Source: Glaciecola flavus (lineage in GTDB: Bacteria > Pseudomonadota > Gammaproteobacteria > Enterobacterales > Alteromonadaceae). Taken from it: DNA of 64,000 bases. Below are positions 36,282 to 44,313 of this stretch, in pieces (position 1 is the first letter of the stretch; every line of letters begins with the position of its first letter). The notes under the pieces were generated by a model. That model was not told where the DNA came from, searched no databases, and was given only the letters and a program-made list of their open reading frames with translations. The position numbers were made by a program, and so were the translations under genes. Where the stretch lies: assembly GCF_042646125.1 (NCBI RefSeq), contig NZ_JBHRSW010000005.1:310001-374000 (forward strand). Direction: 5' to 3'.

Positions 36282-36328
36282 CACATACCGCCCAGCGTTG
36301 GCTGCCTCTCTGCCGCTGTTTGTTATGC
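36282..36328 (-). other. degenerate attC-like site at the 3' end of the VOC cassette
   Basis: On the minus strand GCATAAC (36328-36322) contains the stop codon of the VOC gene, as is usual in integron cassettes. It is the exact complement of GTTATGC at the start of the same cassette (36722-36716). Inner CAGCG/CGCTG repeats follow, but the distal GTTRRRY end is decayed (GTATGTG). Confidence 0.5.
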
Positions 36329-36706
36329 CGCGTGCTCTCCTACGAAATTAAGCTCTACCCCATTGCCAGCGGGCTCTGAAAGGAAAAGCTGCACTTGATC
36401 CATTTCAGAGACTATCGATTGCTTGTACTCAATACCTTTTGAATCTAACCATTTTTTGGCCGACGGAAGCCCTGTTACTCGGAATGCGAAATGATCTAAA
36501 TATGTATTTGAGCCAGATCCATTAACTTCAGTCACAGTTAAGTGAATGATTGCTTTATCTGAAGCATAAAGCCAGTACCCCGCGCGACTGAAACTGGGTC
36601 GGTTTCCTACTTTAAGGCCCAAAATCTCTTCGTAAAATTCCCGTATATCCTCAATGAGATTTTCTGGCCCGGAAATATTTAGATGATCAATGTCTTCTAC
36701 TTTCAT
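36323..36706 (-). CDS. VOC/glyoxalase-fold protein in an integron-like cassette
   Basis: A 127-residue glyoxalase/bleomycin-resistance/dioxygenase (VOC) fold protein. Seen: IDHLNISGPENLIEDIREFYEEIL (in parts: DHLNISG and FYEEILGLKVG), YLDHFAFRV, GIEYKQ and FLSEPAGNGVELNF. Histidine and glutamate metal-ligand positions (DHLNI, LDHFAF, GVELNF) are kept. Function may be lyase, dioxygenase or antibiotic binding, unresolved. The stop codon lies inside GCATAAC and GTTATGC stands just before the start, so the gene has the layout of a mobile integron cassette. VOC genes are frequent in such cassettes. Confidence 0.8.
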   Translation of the reverse strand: MKVEDIDHLNISGPENLIEDIREFYEEILGLKVGNRPSFSRAGYWLYASDKAIIHLTVTEVNGSGSNTYLDHFAFRVTGLPSAKKWLDSKGIEYKQSIVSEMDQVQLFLSEPAGNGVELNFVGEHAA

Positions 36707-36715
36707 TGCTTCATG

Positions 36716-36816
36716 GCATAACGCATCGATAACGAGTTATTAGCTTATAGAGTGACGGTTGCGATTGCAAGCGGCATGTGAAGAGCTGATAATCTCTGTT
36801 TAACACTTTGTTATGT
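36716..36816 (-). other. attC-like recombination site between two cassettes
   Basis: Read on the minus strand it begins ACATAAC (36816-36810) and ends GTTATGC (36722-36716), with inner near-complementary arms TTATCAGC and GCTAATAA and a spacer, total 101 bp. This imperfect hairpin with conserved ends is the attC architecture. ACATAAC is the exact complement of GTTATGT at 37134-37128, the start of the preceding cassette, as cassette integration predicts. Confidence 0.6.
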
Positions 36817-36904
36817 CTCGTTGAAAAAAACGTCCATATAAAAAGCATCCTCGAATAGGTAGCTTCAAAGCGCACAGCCAGCTAAGACTTTTGATATTGA
36901 ACTC

Positions 36905-37102
36905 TCAGAGTTTCTCTGAAGAATCAGATGATTCAGGTTTCATTAGTTCAATAAAACATACGAGCCCAACTGAAAATAGCTAAAATGTAGACGCTACATT
37001 TAGATTCAAATTGCCGAACAAAACAAAATCGTTTAAAAGAAGAGCGATGCAAACCATTAATCCTGCATGAAAGCCCTGATCGGTTCTATTTAGTTTTTTC
37101 AT
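36905..37102 (-). pseudogene. small two-helix membrane protein gene with in-frame TAG, cassette A
   Basis: A 65-codon frame on the minus strand begins MKKLNRTDQGFHAGLMV and continues as two hydrophobic segments (ALLLNDFVLFGNL and LFSVGLVCFIELM) with a polar end (KPESSDSSEKL). A TAG at 36980-36982 (codon 41) interrupts it between the segments. The cassette boundaries are GTTATGT (37134-37128) and ACATAAC (36816-36810). Either a pseudogene by point mutation or two short peptides. Function unknown. Confidence 0.5.
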
Positions 37103-37307
37103 AATAGTTGAAACCCAAATACTAGAGACATAACAATTTATCGCAAGCCTACCCGTGGATAAGTTTTCTGTCCCAAGGTCACATATAAAATTTATTCTTT
37201 TTTTTCACTATATTTCCTCACACTGCAAATAGCAAGCGTTCTGTGGAATGTCGTTTTTTCACAGTACGGTGCTTGGTTTTTAATGTTGCATATGACTTTA
37301 AATAGCA

Positions 37308-37460
37308 CTACTTGTTCCCGTCATACAAATTATCAAATGAACCAGAAAATGGTGCTTTACGGCGGTAGCATACCGAACCCAAAAACCAAACTGCGCTGAG
37401 CGCCGAAATTAAAATCTTATGTAGGTATAAATGTTCGCCAGAATGGCTAGATACGTTCAT
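37308..37460 (-). CDS. possible 50-residue membrane peptide
   Basis: A 51-codon ATG frame with one hydrophobic stretch (ILISALSAVWFLGSVCY) followed by basic residues. It lies in the otherwise empty stretch between the cassettes and the GlxA-like gene. There is no good ribosome-binding site and no family is recognised. It may be chance. Confidence 0.2.
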   Translation of the reverse strand: MNVSSHSGEHLYLHKILISALSAVWFLGSVCYRRKAPFSGSFDNLYDGNK

Positions 37461-37591
37461 ATATTTGAACCTTAGCCACTATTACCAATTATTTCTTTGG
37501 CATAATTAGTCGGTTTGTTGTCCTATTGTCATCATCTAAAACGCGTTACCATTTACTTGATTTCTAAAAATGTATTGGGGTGGTGGCTTAA

Positions 37592-38590
37592 ATGTCAGCC
37601 AGAAAAAATGATTCTATTGATAAGCGAGTGCCCAAAAATATAGGCATCCTTATGTACGATGGCATGCAAGCATTGGATTTTGTATCGGCAACTGATACCT
37701 TCACGGAAGCCAATAGTATTTGTAAAGAACGAGGACTGAGTACGCCATACAAACTCGTCACGATTTCTGCGGGGAATAAAACAATAACATGTGCTGCGGG
37801 CATTCAAATGAGGGCAAGTTTCGTCTTAGCTGATTGCCCAGCGCTTCACACGTTGATCATTCCTGGCGGCGAAGGCAGCCGAATTGCTAATCAAGACAAA
37901 GAATTAAAAAATTGGCTATCAACACAATTCACATCGGCACAACGCCTTGTATCTATCTGCACAGGCGCTTTTATTTTGGCTATTGTAGACCAGCTCAAAG
38001 GGAAGACACTCGCAACTCATTGGCGCTATGCTGAGCTATTGCAGAAACAAAATCCCGACATAAAAGTTGATGGTACTGCTCTACATGTAAAAGACGGTCA
38101 CATACATTCATCGGGAGGTCTTACCGCAGGTATCGATTTGTGTCTTTTTCTCATCGAAGAAGACCTCGGAAGCGATATCACTCTAAAACTTGCGCGAGAG
38201 TTCGTTGTTTATCTGAAACGCCCGGGTAATCAAGCGCAATTTAGTGAGCCGCTAAAACATCAATATACCTCTGACCATCATTTTGCTGAACTGCTTGAAT
38301 GGATGAATCAAAATGCGCAAAGCGCCATTACGCTAGATCAACTCGCCAGTCGAACCAGTACGAGCCAACGTCATTTTAGTCGCTTATTCAAACAGTATAC
38401 TAATCAAACACCTATGCAATACTTAGAATCCATTCGCCTTGATAAAGCACGTGTACTGCTAACTACAACAAGTCATAACATCGATGTTATTGCTAGAACA
38501 GTTGGAATAGAGAATAGCGATGTCTTTAGGCGGCGTTTTAAACATCATTTCGAAGCGTCACCTACAGAGTACAGGCAACGTTTCTCTTAA
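37592..38590 (+). CDS. GlxA-type regulator: DJ-1/PfpI domain fused to AraC HTH
   Basis: A 332-residue regulator of the GATase1-AraC (GlxA/FtrA) class. The N-terminal DJ-1/PfpI domain (about 12-185) has the nucleophile-elbow cysteine in LVSICTGAFILA and the IPGGEGSR loop. The C-terminal AraC domain has two HTH motifs (ITLDQLASRTSTSQRHFSRL and HNIDVIARTVGIENSDVFRR). It stands 47 bp before a secreted DJ-1 protein gene on the same strand, so the pair is probably one operon. Effector and targets unknown. Confidence 0.88.
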   Translation: MSARKNDSIDKRVPKNIGILMYDGMQALDFVSATDTFTEANSICKERGLSTPYKLVTISAGNKTITCAAGIQMRASFVLADCPALHTLIIPGGEGSRIANQDKELKNWLSTQFTSAQRLVSICTGAFILAIVDQLKGKTLATHWRYAELLQKQNPDIKVDGTALHVKDGHIHSSGGLTAGIDLCLFLIEEDLGSDITLKLAREFVVYLKRPGNQAQFSEPLKHQYTSDHHFAELLEWMNQNAQSAITLDQLASRTSTSQRHFSRLFKQYTNQTPMQYLESIRLDKARVLLTTTSHNIDVIARTVGIENSDVFRRRFKHHFEASPTEYRQRFS

Positions 38591-38637
38591 CCATAGTTCT
38601 TGCTATTCGCTGAGCATAACTTCAAAGGAAAGATACA

Positions 38638-39612
38638 ATGAAATTTAAGCTGAAACTTACAGTGTACCAAGTTTTCTTGGTACTCGCATTCATCACTGCC
38701 CCTAACACTTGGGCTCATCCAGAAAAAAATGCGAAAAAAGTCGCTATTTTAATGTTTGAAGGCGTTCAAACTATTGATTTTGCTGCACCGTTTGAAGTCT
38801 TCAATGCCGCACGATTTGAGGTGTTCACAGTTTCCCCTACTGGTAAGGCAGTATCAAGCGCGATGGGCTTATCTGTTAATCCGAAGTATTCATTCTCATC
38901 AATGCCAGCGGCTGACATCATCATTATCCCTGGTGGAAATATCGGCCAGGCAATGGAAGATAAAGCAATCACAAATTGGATTAATCAAAATGAAGCAAAT
39001 GCGGTTGGTATTTTGAGCATCTGCAATGGCGCATTTCTACTAGCGCAGACAGGTCTACTCGATGGCAACCAAGCAACGACTTTTCACCGCGCCTTTGAAT
39101 CATTTGAACGAGCATATCCTGAAATCGAGTTAATCCGCGACCAGCGATATGTCGATAATGGTAAAATTATCACTTCAGCAGGACTAGCATCTGGGATAGA
39201 TAGTTCACTCTATTTAGTTTCAAAGCTAAAAGGTATAGAGAAAGCAAAAGCAATTGCCCTGCATTTAGAATACGACTGGAACCTAGATCAAGGCTTTGTT
39301 AGAGGTAAACTAGCCGACAAACACTACCCTAATTGGAACAAGGCGCTTTTTGAAGGATTGAACTTCCAAAAAACACTTGGGGTAGGTGATGAATTACGTT
39401 GGAAGAGCGTATTTACTGTATCTGGTGCACAAAATGCGAAGCAACTAAACGACATCTTCAAAGAACAGCTGGAACAAGCAAAAAGTTGGACTAAAAACGA
39501 AGCCGAACAGTGGGTAAAAAACACGCCTGATGGCACATGGCAGCTATTTTACGAGTTATCTCCAAAATCTGAGGATACCTTCGAGCTATCATTATATGTT
39601 CAAGGTATTTAA
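38638..39612 (+). CDS. secreted DJ-1/PfpI-family protein
   Basis: A 324-residue protein with a signal peptide (about 1-27, ending TWAHPEK) and a DJ-1/PfpI domain: VAILMFEGVQTIDFAAPFEV, IIIPGGNIG, and cysteine elbow ILSICNGAFLLA. An extra C-terminal region of about 110 residues (FVRGKLADKHYPNWNK onward) has no recognised domain. It is the partner of the upstream GlxA-like regulator, whose N-terminal domain is homologous, an arrangement suggesting a duplicated sensor or a periplasmic deglycase, amidase or isonitrile-hydratase-like enzyme. Confidence 0.85.
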   Translation: MKFKLKLTVYQVFLVLAFITAPNTWAHPEKNAKKVAILMFEGVQTIDFAAPFEVFNAARFEVFTVSPTGKAVSSAMGLSVNPKYSFSSMPAADIIIIPGGNIGQAMEDKAITNWINQNEANAVGILSICNGAFLLAQTGLLDGNQATTFHRAFESFERAYPEIELIRDQRYVDNGKIITSAGLASGIDSSLYLVSKLKGIEKAKAIALHLEYDWNLDQGFVRGKLADKHYPNWNKALFEGLNFQKTLGVGDELRWKSVFTVSGAQNAKQLNDIFKEQLEQAKSWTKNEAEQWVKNTPDGTWQLFYELSPKSEDTFELSLYVQGI

Positions 39613-39977
39613 TCGAAAGCTAGCCTAGTAAATGCGAATTCACGTGACTAGGTCTTGCTTCTTTTTTGATTAAGGACAAGCTTACTAGTGAGTATAAATC
39701 CTTACCACTAGGTTGTCCTTGGAGTGTTGTTATGGAGTTTGAAGTTTCTTCACAACTTATCTTAACTATTTGTAATTATGAATCTTCCTTGTGCTGTTAC
39801 GAATCGTGTGCAGCAGCAATGCTTGTGCAAAATACATACACCTTTTACTGTTCATAATTCTTCTTTTGGTTTATCCTTTGATTGTAAATATTGCAAGTTG
39901 TAATTTAGTTAAGCATCGTTATGTAGCCTCACTTCTATAACTTACAATTCGGTTACTTTCATGGATAGGAACTTAAT
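39613..39977. other. intergenic region with two hairpins
   Basis: A stem CCTAGT/ACTAGG (39624-39629 with 39647-39652) followed at 39662 by a T-run is a plausible terminator of the DJ-1 operon. A larger structure follows: AAGGACAA (39672-39679) pairs with TTGTCCTT (39713-39720), and inner CTAGTG pairs with CACTAG. The rest, up to the CsgG-like gene, contains only a doubtful TTG-initiated frame. Confidence 0.5.
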
Positions 39978-41297
39978 ATGTGCTCATTAAATAAAATTTT
40001 GGTCGCTTCTGCTCTGGCTTCGATTATATCTCTAGGCGGTTGTATGTCCACTAGCCCGACTTTAGGCGGCGGCAGCGGCAACACAGTGACGGGGGGGGCT
40101 GCGGGAGGAAGTAGTGCTAACAACAACACCCAGTTGGAAAAATGTGATACGCCAATAGGAACTGCTTCAATTTTTGAAGATCAGCAATCTGTTTGGTGGC
40201 GAGGATATTATTCTCGGTATCCTAAGTTAGGGAGTACTACTCCAGTAATAAGAACAATGATACAGCAATCTAATTGTTTCGTGATCGTTGAACGTGGTGC
40301 TGCGATGGCAGCAATGAATAGAGAGCGTCAACTTGCTCAGTCCGGGCAATTAAGGACAGGAAGCAACATTGGCGGTGGGCAAATGGTAACAGCGGACTTT
40401 ACAATCAGTCCAGAAATACAGTTTGCCGATGAGACTGGCGGTGTGAAAGCTGCCGCTGGAGCACTATTAGGGGGGCTAGGTACTCTTATCGGTGGTAGCT
40501 TAGGTAAAAATGAAGCCTCAACTACTTTGCTACTGTTGGACAATCGATCTGGCATTCAAGTTTCCGCAGCTGTAGGCAGCGCATCAAATTATGATTTTGG
40601 TTTTCTTGGTGGACTATTTGGTGGAGGATTTGGCGGCGGCGCTCAAACCTTCTCTAAGACACCAGAAGGTAAAGTCATCGTTGCATCTTTTGCTGATTCT
40701 TACAACCAGATGGTTAAAGCCTTGCGAAATTATAAACCTCAAAGAGTACAAGGAGGTTTAGGCACTGGCGGTGGTTTAGAAATAGATGGTCAGGTGCAAG
40801 CTACACAAGGTGCCAGTATAGTGGAAGCCCCAAGTCAACCGGCAGACGTCGTAATTGAAACGAGAAGCCAAACTAGAGTAACGAGTAATAGTGTGCGTTC
40901 ACGGGACTCTTACAACTTTGAAATTGATGAATACGATGAAGAGGCGTTCAACAAATATTACCAATGGCTGAAGGATGCTGCTCCAGTGTACACTGCCCTT
41001 GCTGCGATAGGTTCTGATCCTAATGCAAATATAGCGGGTGGTATGAATTGGCACCAAGCCCTAGCTTTTCTTGTCGGTCAACTTGATACCCATCGAATAG
41101 AGCTAGAAGCATGGCCCTATGATGCTAGGGCTAAAGCGTGGCAAAAAATGGGGAAAAGAATAGAAAGCCACACCAAAATTTTTGAGCGAAACCGTAAGGC
41201 GGCTTTAGCGACTGAAAACTTAGATCCAACCTTGCGTTCCACACTAGAAAGTATTCAGTTGGTTACAAAAGAAACTCTATTACCAGAAGGTGTTTGA
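39978..41297 (+). CDS. CsgG/HfaB-like lipoprotein
   Basis: A 439-residue lipoprotein (lipobox ISLGGC near residue 22, then a low-complexity Gly/Ser/Asn linker). It contains a CsgG-type domain: VIRTMIQQSNCFVIVERG, MNRERQLAQSGQL, MVTADFTISPEIQF, glycine-rich membrane-insertion-like GGLFGGGFGGGAQTF and KVIVASFADSYNQMVKAL. CsgG proteins form outer-membrane export pores, for curli in the model case. A C-terminal helical extension (about 310-439) is additional. No csgA/B/E/F homologue is adjacent, so the cargo is unknown. Confidence 0.8.
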   Translation: MCSLNKILVASALASIISLGGCMSTSPTLGGGSGNTVTGGAAGGSSANNNTQLEKCDTPIGTASIFEDQQSVWWRGYYSRYPKLGSTTPVIRTMIQQSNCFVIVERGAAMAAMNRERQLAQSGQLRTGSNIGGGQMVTADFTISPEIQFADETGGVKAAAGALLGGLGTLIGGSLGKNEASTTLLLLDNRSGIQVSAAVGSASNYDFGFLGGLFGGGFGGGAQTFSKTPEGKVIVASFADSYNQMVKALRNYKPQRVQGGLGTGGGLEIDGQVQATQGASIVEAPSQPADVVIETRSQTRVTSNSVRSRDSYNFEIDEYDEEAFNKYYQWLKDAAPVYTALAAIGSDPNANIAGGMNWHQALAFLVGQLDTHRIELEAWPYDARAKAWQKMGKRIESHTKIFERNRKAALATENLDPTLRSTLESIQLVTKETLLPEGV

Positions 41298-41332
41298 GTC
41301 GACAAATATTAAAACAGTGGTAGCGCAAATTT

Positions 41333-41367
41333 GTGACAAGCTCAACCCAGAAATTTGAGCTTGTCAC
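41333..41367. terminator. 13-bp perfect hairpin between converging genes
   Basis: GTGACAAGCTCAA (41333-41345) pairs exactly with 41355-41367. It lies between the CsgG-like gene and the converging DUF1501 gene and probably serves both. It lacks a long T-run. Confidence 0.6.
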
Positions 41368-41437
41368 TATCTGTATATTGAGTTCGGCATGCTAAAATAT
41401 TATTTGTAAAATTGCATACCATCATTATGCTGTGCGT

Positions 41438-42589
41438 TTAAGCAAGAGGCGGTAAATCCGGAAATACTTGATTGATTTGCGCTTGCTTCAAGCCCCAGTG
41501 CATTTGTAAACCTCTAGACAACCAATACCGTATATCTGAACTAGGCATGAGATCTCTACCTTGGAGCAGCTGCGCAAGACCCAGCCATTGCCCGTAAACT
41601 TGTCCGCCCGACAATAATTGATTTTTGTGCTTTAAGGCGCCGCCAAGTACAAACATTGTTGAGGCACTGCCGTGATCAGTGCCTTTCGTGCCATTCATGG
41701 CAACGGTTCTGCCAAATTCAGTGCTGATGAATACAAGGGTGTTTTCCCAATCTGAACCCAGCGAATCTTTCAAGTTTTCCATGCCATCATTTAATTGTGT
41801 AAATTGACGAGACAAACGATTTTTTTGGTTGTTGTGCGTGTCCCACCCGCCCATTTCTAACATTGCGCAACGCAGGTTTTGGTCACTAGACAGCAGCCGT
41901 CCACACTCCGATGCCAGAGTGGTAAAATTTGCACGCTTTTTCGATTTACTCATCATGCTTTCATTGCTTGATTGGCTTATCGCAGCGGTAATGTTGGGCA
42001 ATAGCAAACTGTCATTTTGATACATATCTTTTAAACGCTTGAGTAAATCATCGTCAACCTTATCCAAGCTAGACGGATACCAAGTGTGGGGTACTTGGCC
42101 GCCTTTAAGAGCAATGGGAGTCGTATGCGCAATTGCTAGCGCTTGTCCTTCTGATACACTCAAGGCTCGGGCTAACCAACCACTTTCATGGTTTGTATCA
42201 TCCAAGCCTGATTCCATTTGATCTTGGGCATCAAAATGCGAACGTTTACGGTAAGCACTCGCTACCGCAACGACCGCAGAAAGTTCTTTAGCTAAGAATG
42301 ATTGATGAAAAAAGCTCAGATTGGGATCTAAGGCAAACCCACTGCTCAAAGGTAATAACGGCGTTTTATCCCCCTGATAGTAGGCCTCTCGGTATTTCTT
42401 AAAATCGGGATCTGCTGTGGGTGCTAATGCAGACAACCCATCCATAGCCCCCCTCAGAAAGACCCAAATCACTTTGTTTTGTGTTTTGCTAAGCCGTTTT
42501 TTATCAGATAACCAAAAACCGCTCGCGGGCATGGAAGATAGTAATACAAGTGAAGCCGCGCTTGATTTTATAAAATCACGTCGTCGCAT
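41438..42589 (-). CDS. DUF1501 protein with Tat signal
   Basis: A 383-residue DUF1501 (alkaline-phosphatase/sulfatase-like fold) protein. The N-terminus MRRRDFIKSSAASLVLL is a twin-arginine signal, indicating export in folded form. Typical segments VIWVFLRGAMDGLSAL, RSHFDAQDQMESGL, STEFGRTVAMNGTKGTDHG and MFVLGG are present. It is coupled to the DUF1800 gene, 2 bp apart. This pair is widespread in marine bacteria. Its reaction is not established. Confidence 0.88.
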   Translation of the reverse strand: MRRRDFIKSSAASLVLLSSMPASGFWLSDKKRLSKTQNKVIWVFLRGAMDGLSALAPTADPDFKKYREAYYQGDKTPLLPLSSGFALDPNLSFFHQSFLAKELSAVVAVASAYRKRSHFDAQDQMESGLDDTNHESGWLARALSVSEGQALAIAHTTPIALKGGQVPHTWYPSSLDKVDDDLLKRLKDMYQNDSLLLPNITAAISQSSNESMMSKSKKRANFTTLASECGRLLSSDQNLRCAMLEMGGWDTHNNQKNRLSRQFTQLNDGMENLKDSLGSDWENTLVFISTEFGRTVAMNGTKGTDHGSASTMFVLGGALKHKNQLLSGGQVYGQWLGLAQLLQGRDLMPSSDIRYWLSRGLQMHWGLKQAQINQVFPDLPPLA

Positions 42590-42591
42590 GC

Positions 42592-43980
42592 TTACCTCCT
42601 TTGAAACTCAGGACTCATTATGAATAACACATAAGCTTGCTGAACACTCTCCGCCCGCCGAATATGTGACAAGGTGTGCGCAGATGCATTCGAACCTAGA
42701 AGCACTTCCAGCTCCTTGAGAATATGTTTCTTTTTCTCGCTTTTAACCTGCTTTGCAACATGATTTGCCCATTCTATTCTCGTCATTAGCGCACTGCTTC
42801 CCGACCATTTTTCTGCTGTATCAGGGTAACCGGCAGGTGATCTCGCATTGTTGATCCCCTGCCCCAATAAATCTAAACTTTTAAAAATACTGGGGGATGG
42901 CGGTAGAACACCAAAACAACAATAGGTACTGATCAGCATTTCTCTTGGTGTTTTAAATTTATGCTGTTCCTTACGCCAACTATCAGGATGTTCAATCAGC
43001 GCTTTTACCACACTGGGAATATGCCCACTAGACGCACGCCAAGCTTTTGTCAGCGCATTTATTAGTCCAGAACTGGGGTTATCTGATATGAAGTGCCTCG
43101 CCAACTTGGTACATACATGACGAATAGTCGATGGATGCTTTGCTAGCGCATCTAAAATGCCTTCGCCTTGCTCAGGACTATTTGTATCACCTTGTGAATA
43201 TTCAACGCCGAGTATCTTGCGCTTTCCCGGTTCATGTGCGGCTTTTCGGTATTCAAAACCAGTTGGCTCACCTTTGCGCCCCCTGCCGATGGTCCAGCCT
43301 GTTAAGGCTTTCGCTAATTCGATAACATCTTGCTGTTGATAACCACCGTTTACGCCAAGTGTATGTAGCTCAAGAATTTCTCGCGCCAAGTTTTCGTTTA
43401 AACCGCGTAATTTATTATTCTTCTTCGCCAGCCTCACAAAACGGCTGTTTGGCCCTACCGAAAACTCGTTGTTCAGATAAATAATCATCGCTGGATGCTG
43501 AATCACACTTCGCAACATGCTGGAAAAATGTTGGTTGACGTTTGGCGCGATTGCCTCTGTATCCAAGGTTGGTGCGAGCATACTCATCAATAAGTTCCCC
43601 CTACTCACACTAAAATGATTAGCAAAAAAATCTGTTAATCTCGCTTGCAAGGGCTGAGAAGTCTCAATAGCAGAATGAACAATGCCTTCACCGAGTTGTA
43701 CGGCTTGGTTTAAACACTCGCGCCTAAAGGTTTTAGTGCTTTTTAGTGCTTGTTTATCATTTTTTGCCTCGCGCAGTCTTTGCCGATATTTGTAAAAAGC
43801 CTGAATAGCCTGCTCACTACTCCATTCACTCTTTGTATTAATTGCATAGCTAGAAAGCTGCGAAAGCAACCAAGCTTGCGCTTGAGATCTCGTTTTTGAG
43901 TTACTGAGTATAGGCGCAGCCGCCTGTCCCGCGCCGTAGGCAAAGCGTTGTAAAGCAATATGAGCATAATTCGTGGGCAT
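42592..43980 (-). CDS. DUF1800 protein
   Basis: A 462-residue DUF1800 protein, the constant partner of DUF1501. Seen: LQRFAYGAG, LTDFFANHFSVSRG, ENLAREILELHTLGVNGGYQQ, ALTGWTIGR, LAKHPSTIRHVCTKLARHF and TPREMLISTYCCFG. No obvious signal peptide in the given start, unlike the partner. It is first in the two-gene operon. Function unknown. Envelope-linked proteolysis or polymer handling has been guessed for the family. Confidence 0.85.
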   Translation of the reverse strand: MPTNYAHIALQRFAYGAGQAAAPILSNSKTRSQAQAWLLSQLSSYAINTKSEWSSEQAIQAFYKYRQRLREAKNDKQALKSTKTFRRECLNQAVQLGEGIVHSAIETSQPLQARLTDFFANHFSVSRGNLLMSMLAPTLDTEAIAPNVNQHFSSMLRSVIQHPAMIIYLNNEFSVGPNSRFVRLAKKNNKLRGLNENLAREILELHTLGVNGGYQQQDVIELAKALTGWTIGRGRKGEPTGFEYRKAAHEPGKRKILGVEYSQGDTNSPEQGEGILDALAKHPSTIRHVCTKLARHFISDNPSSGLINALTKAWRASSGHIPSVVKALIEHPDSWRKEQHKFKTPREMLISTYCCFGVLPPSPSIFKSLDLLGQGINNARSPAGYPDTAEKWSGSSALMTRIEWANHVAKQVKSEKKKHILKELEVLLGSNASAHTLSHIRRAESVQQAYVLFIMSPEFQRR

Positions 43981-44259
43981 GAGGCATCGGCTTTGATTAG
44001 TATTTAAACAATATAGAAAACGCTAACCCTGACGACAAGCAGCATTACACAATCTTTACACTACGTTTACTCTAGTGCTGAGGGCTTTTGGCTCTCCGAT
44101 GTAAGACTTAAAGACAACTCAAGCTTTAGCATATCCAAAGTTAGGAAGATATGGGCTTTACAAAATGCATCTAGAGGCCACCGCAACGCGTTTTCACCTG
44201 CATACAGAATAGAGTATAGATTGCGAAGTATAAGAACTGATTGTGACGGAATGTTTAAT
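43981..44259. other. gap between DUF1800 and TonB-receptor genes
   Basis: About 280 bp with no convincing frame. It must carry the promoter of the DUF1800-DUF1501 operon, but no clear -35/-10 pair was recognised. Confidence 0.4.
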
Positions 44260-44295
44260 AAAAAAACACCCCACCCAACAAAGTGAGTGAGATGT
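44260..44295 (-). terminator. intrinsic terminator of the TonB receptor gene
   Basis: Read on the minus strand, a 12-bp stem (44295-44284 with 44277-44266, including G-T pairs) with a 6-nt loop is followed by seven T residues. It ends the TonB receptor transcript. Confidence 0.82.
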
Positions 44296-44313
44296 TTATC
44301 ACTGGGACTGTTA

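Noticed and set aside
37128..37310. A third attC site upstream of cassette A
   Set aside because: The GTTATGT boundary at 37134 is clear, but no matching R'' with inner arms was found further upstream, so no third cassette is called.
39666..39857. 63-residue plus-strand frame
   Set aside because: TTG start, runs through a nested hairpin, cysteine-rich low-plausibility translation, no ribosome site.
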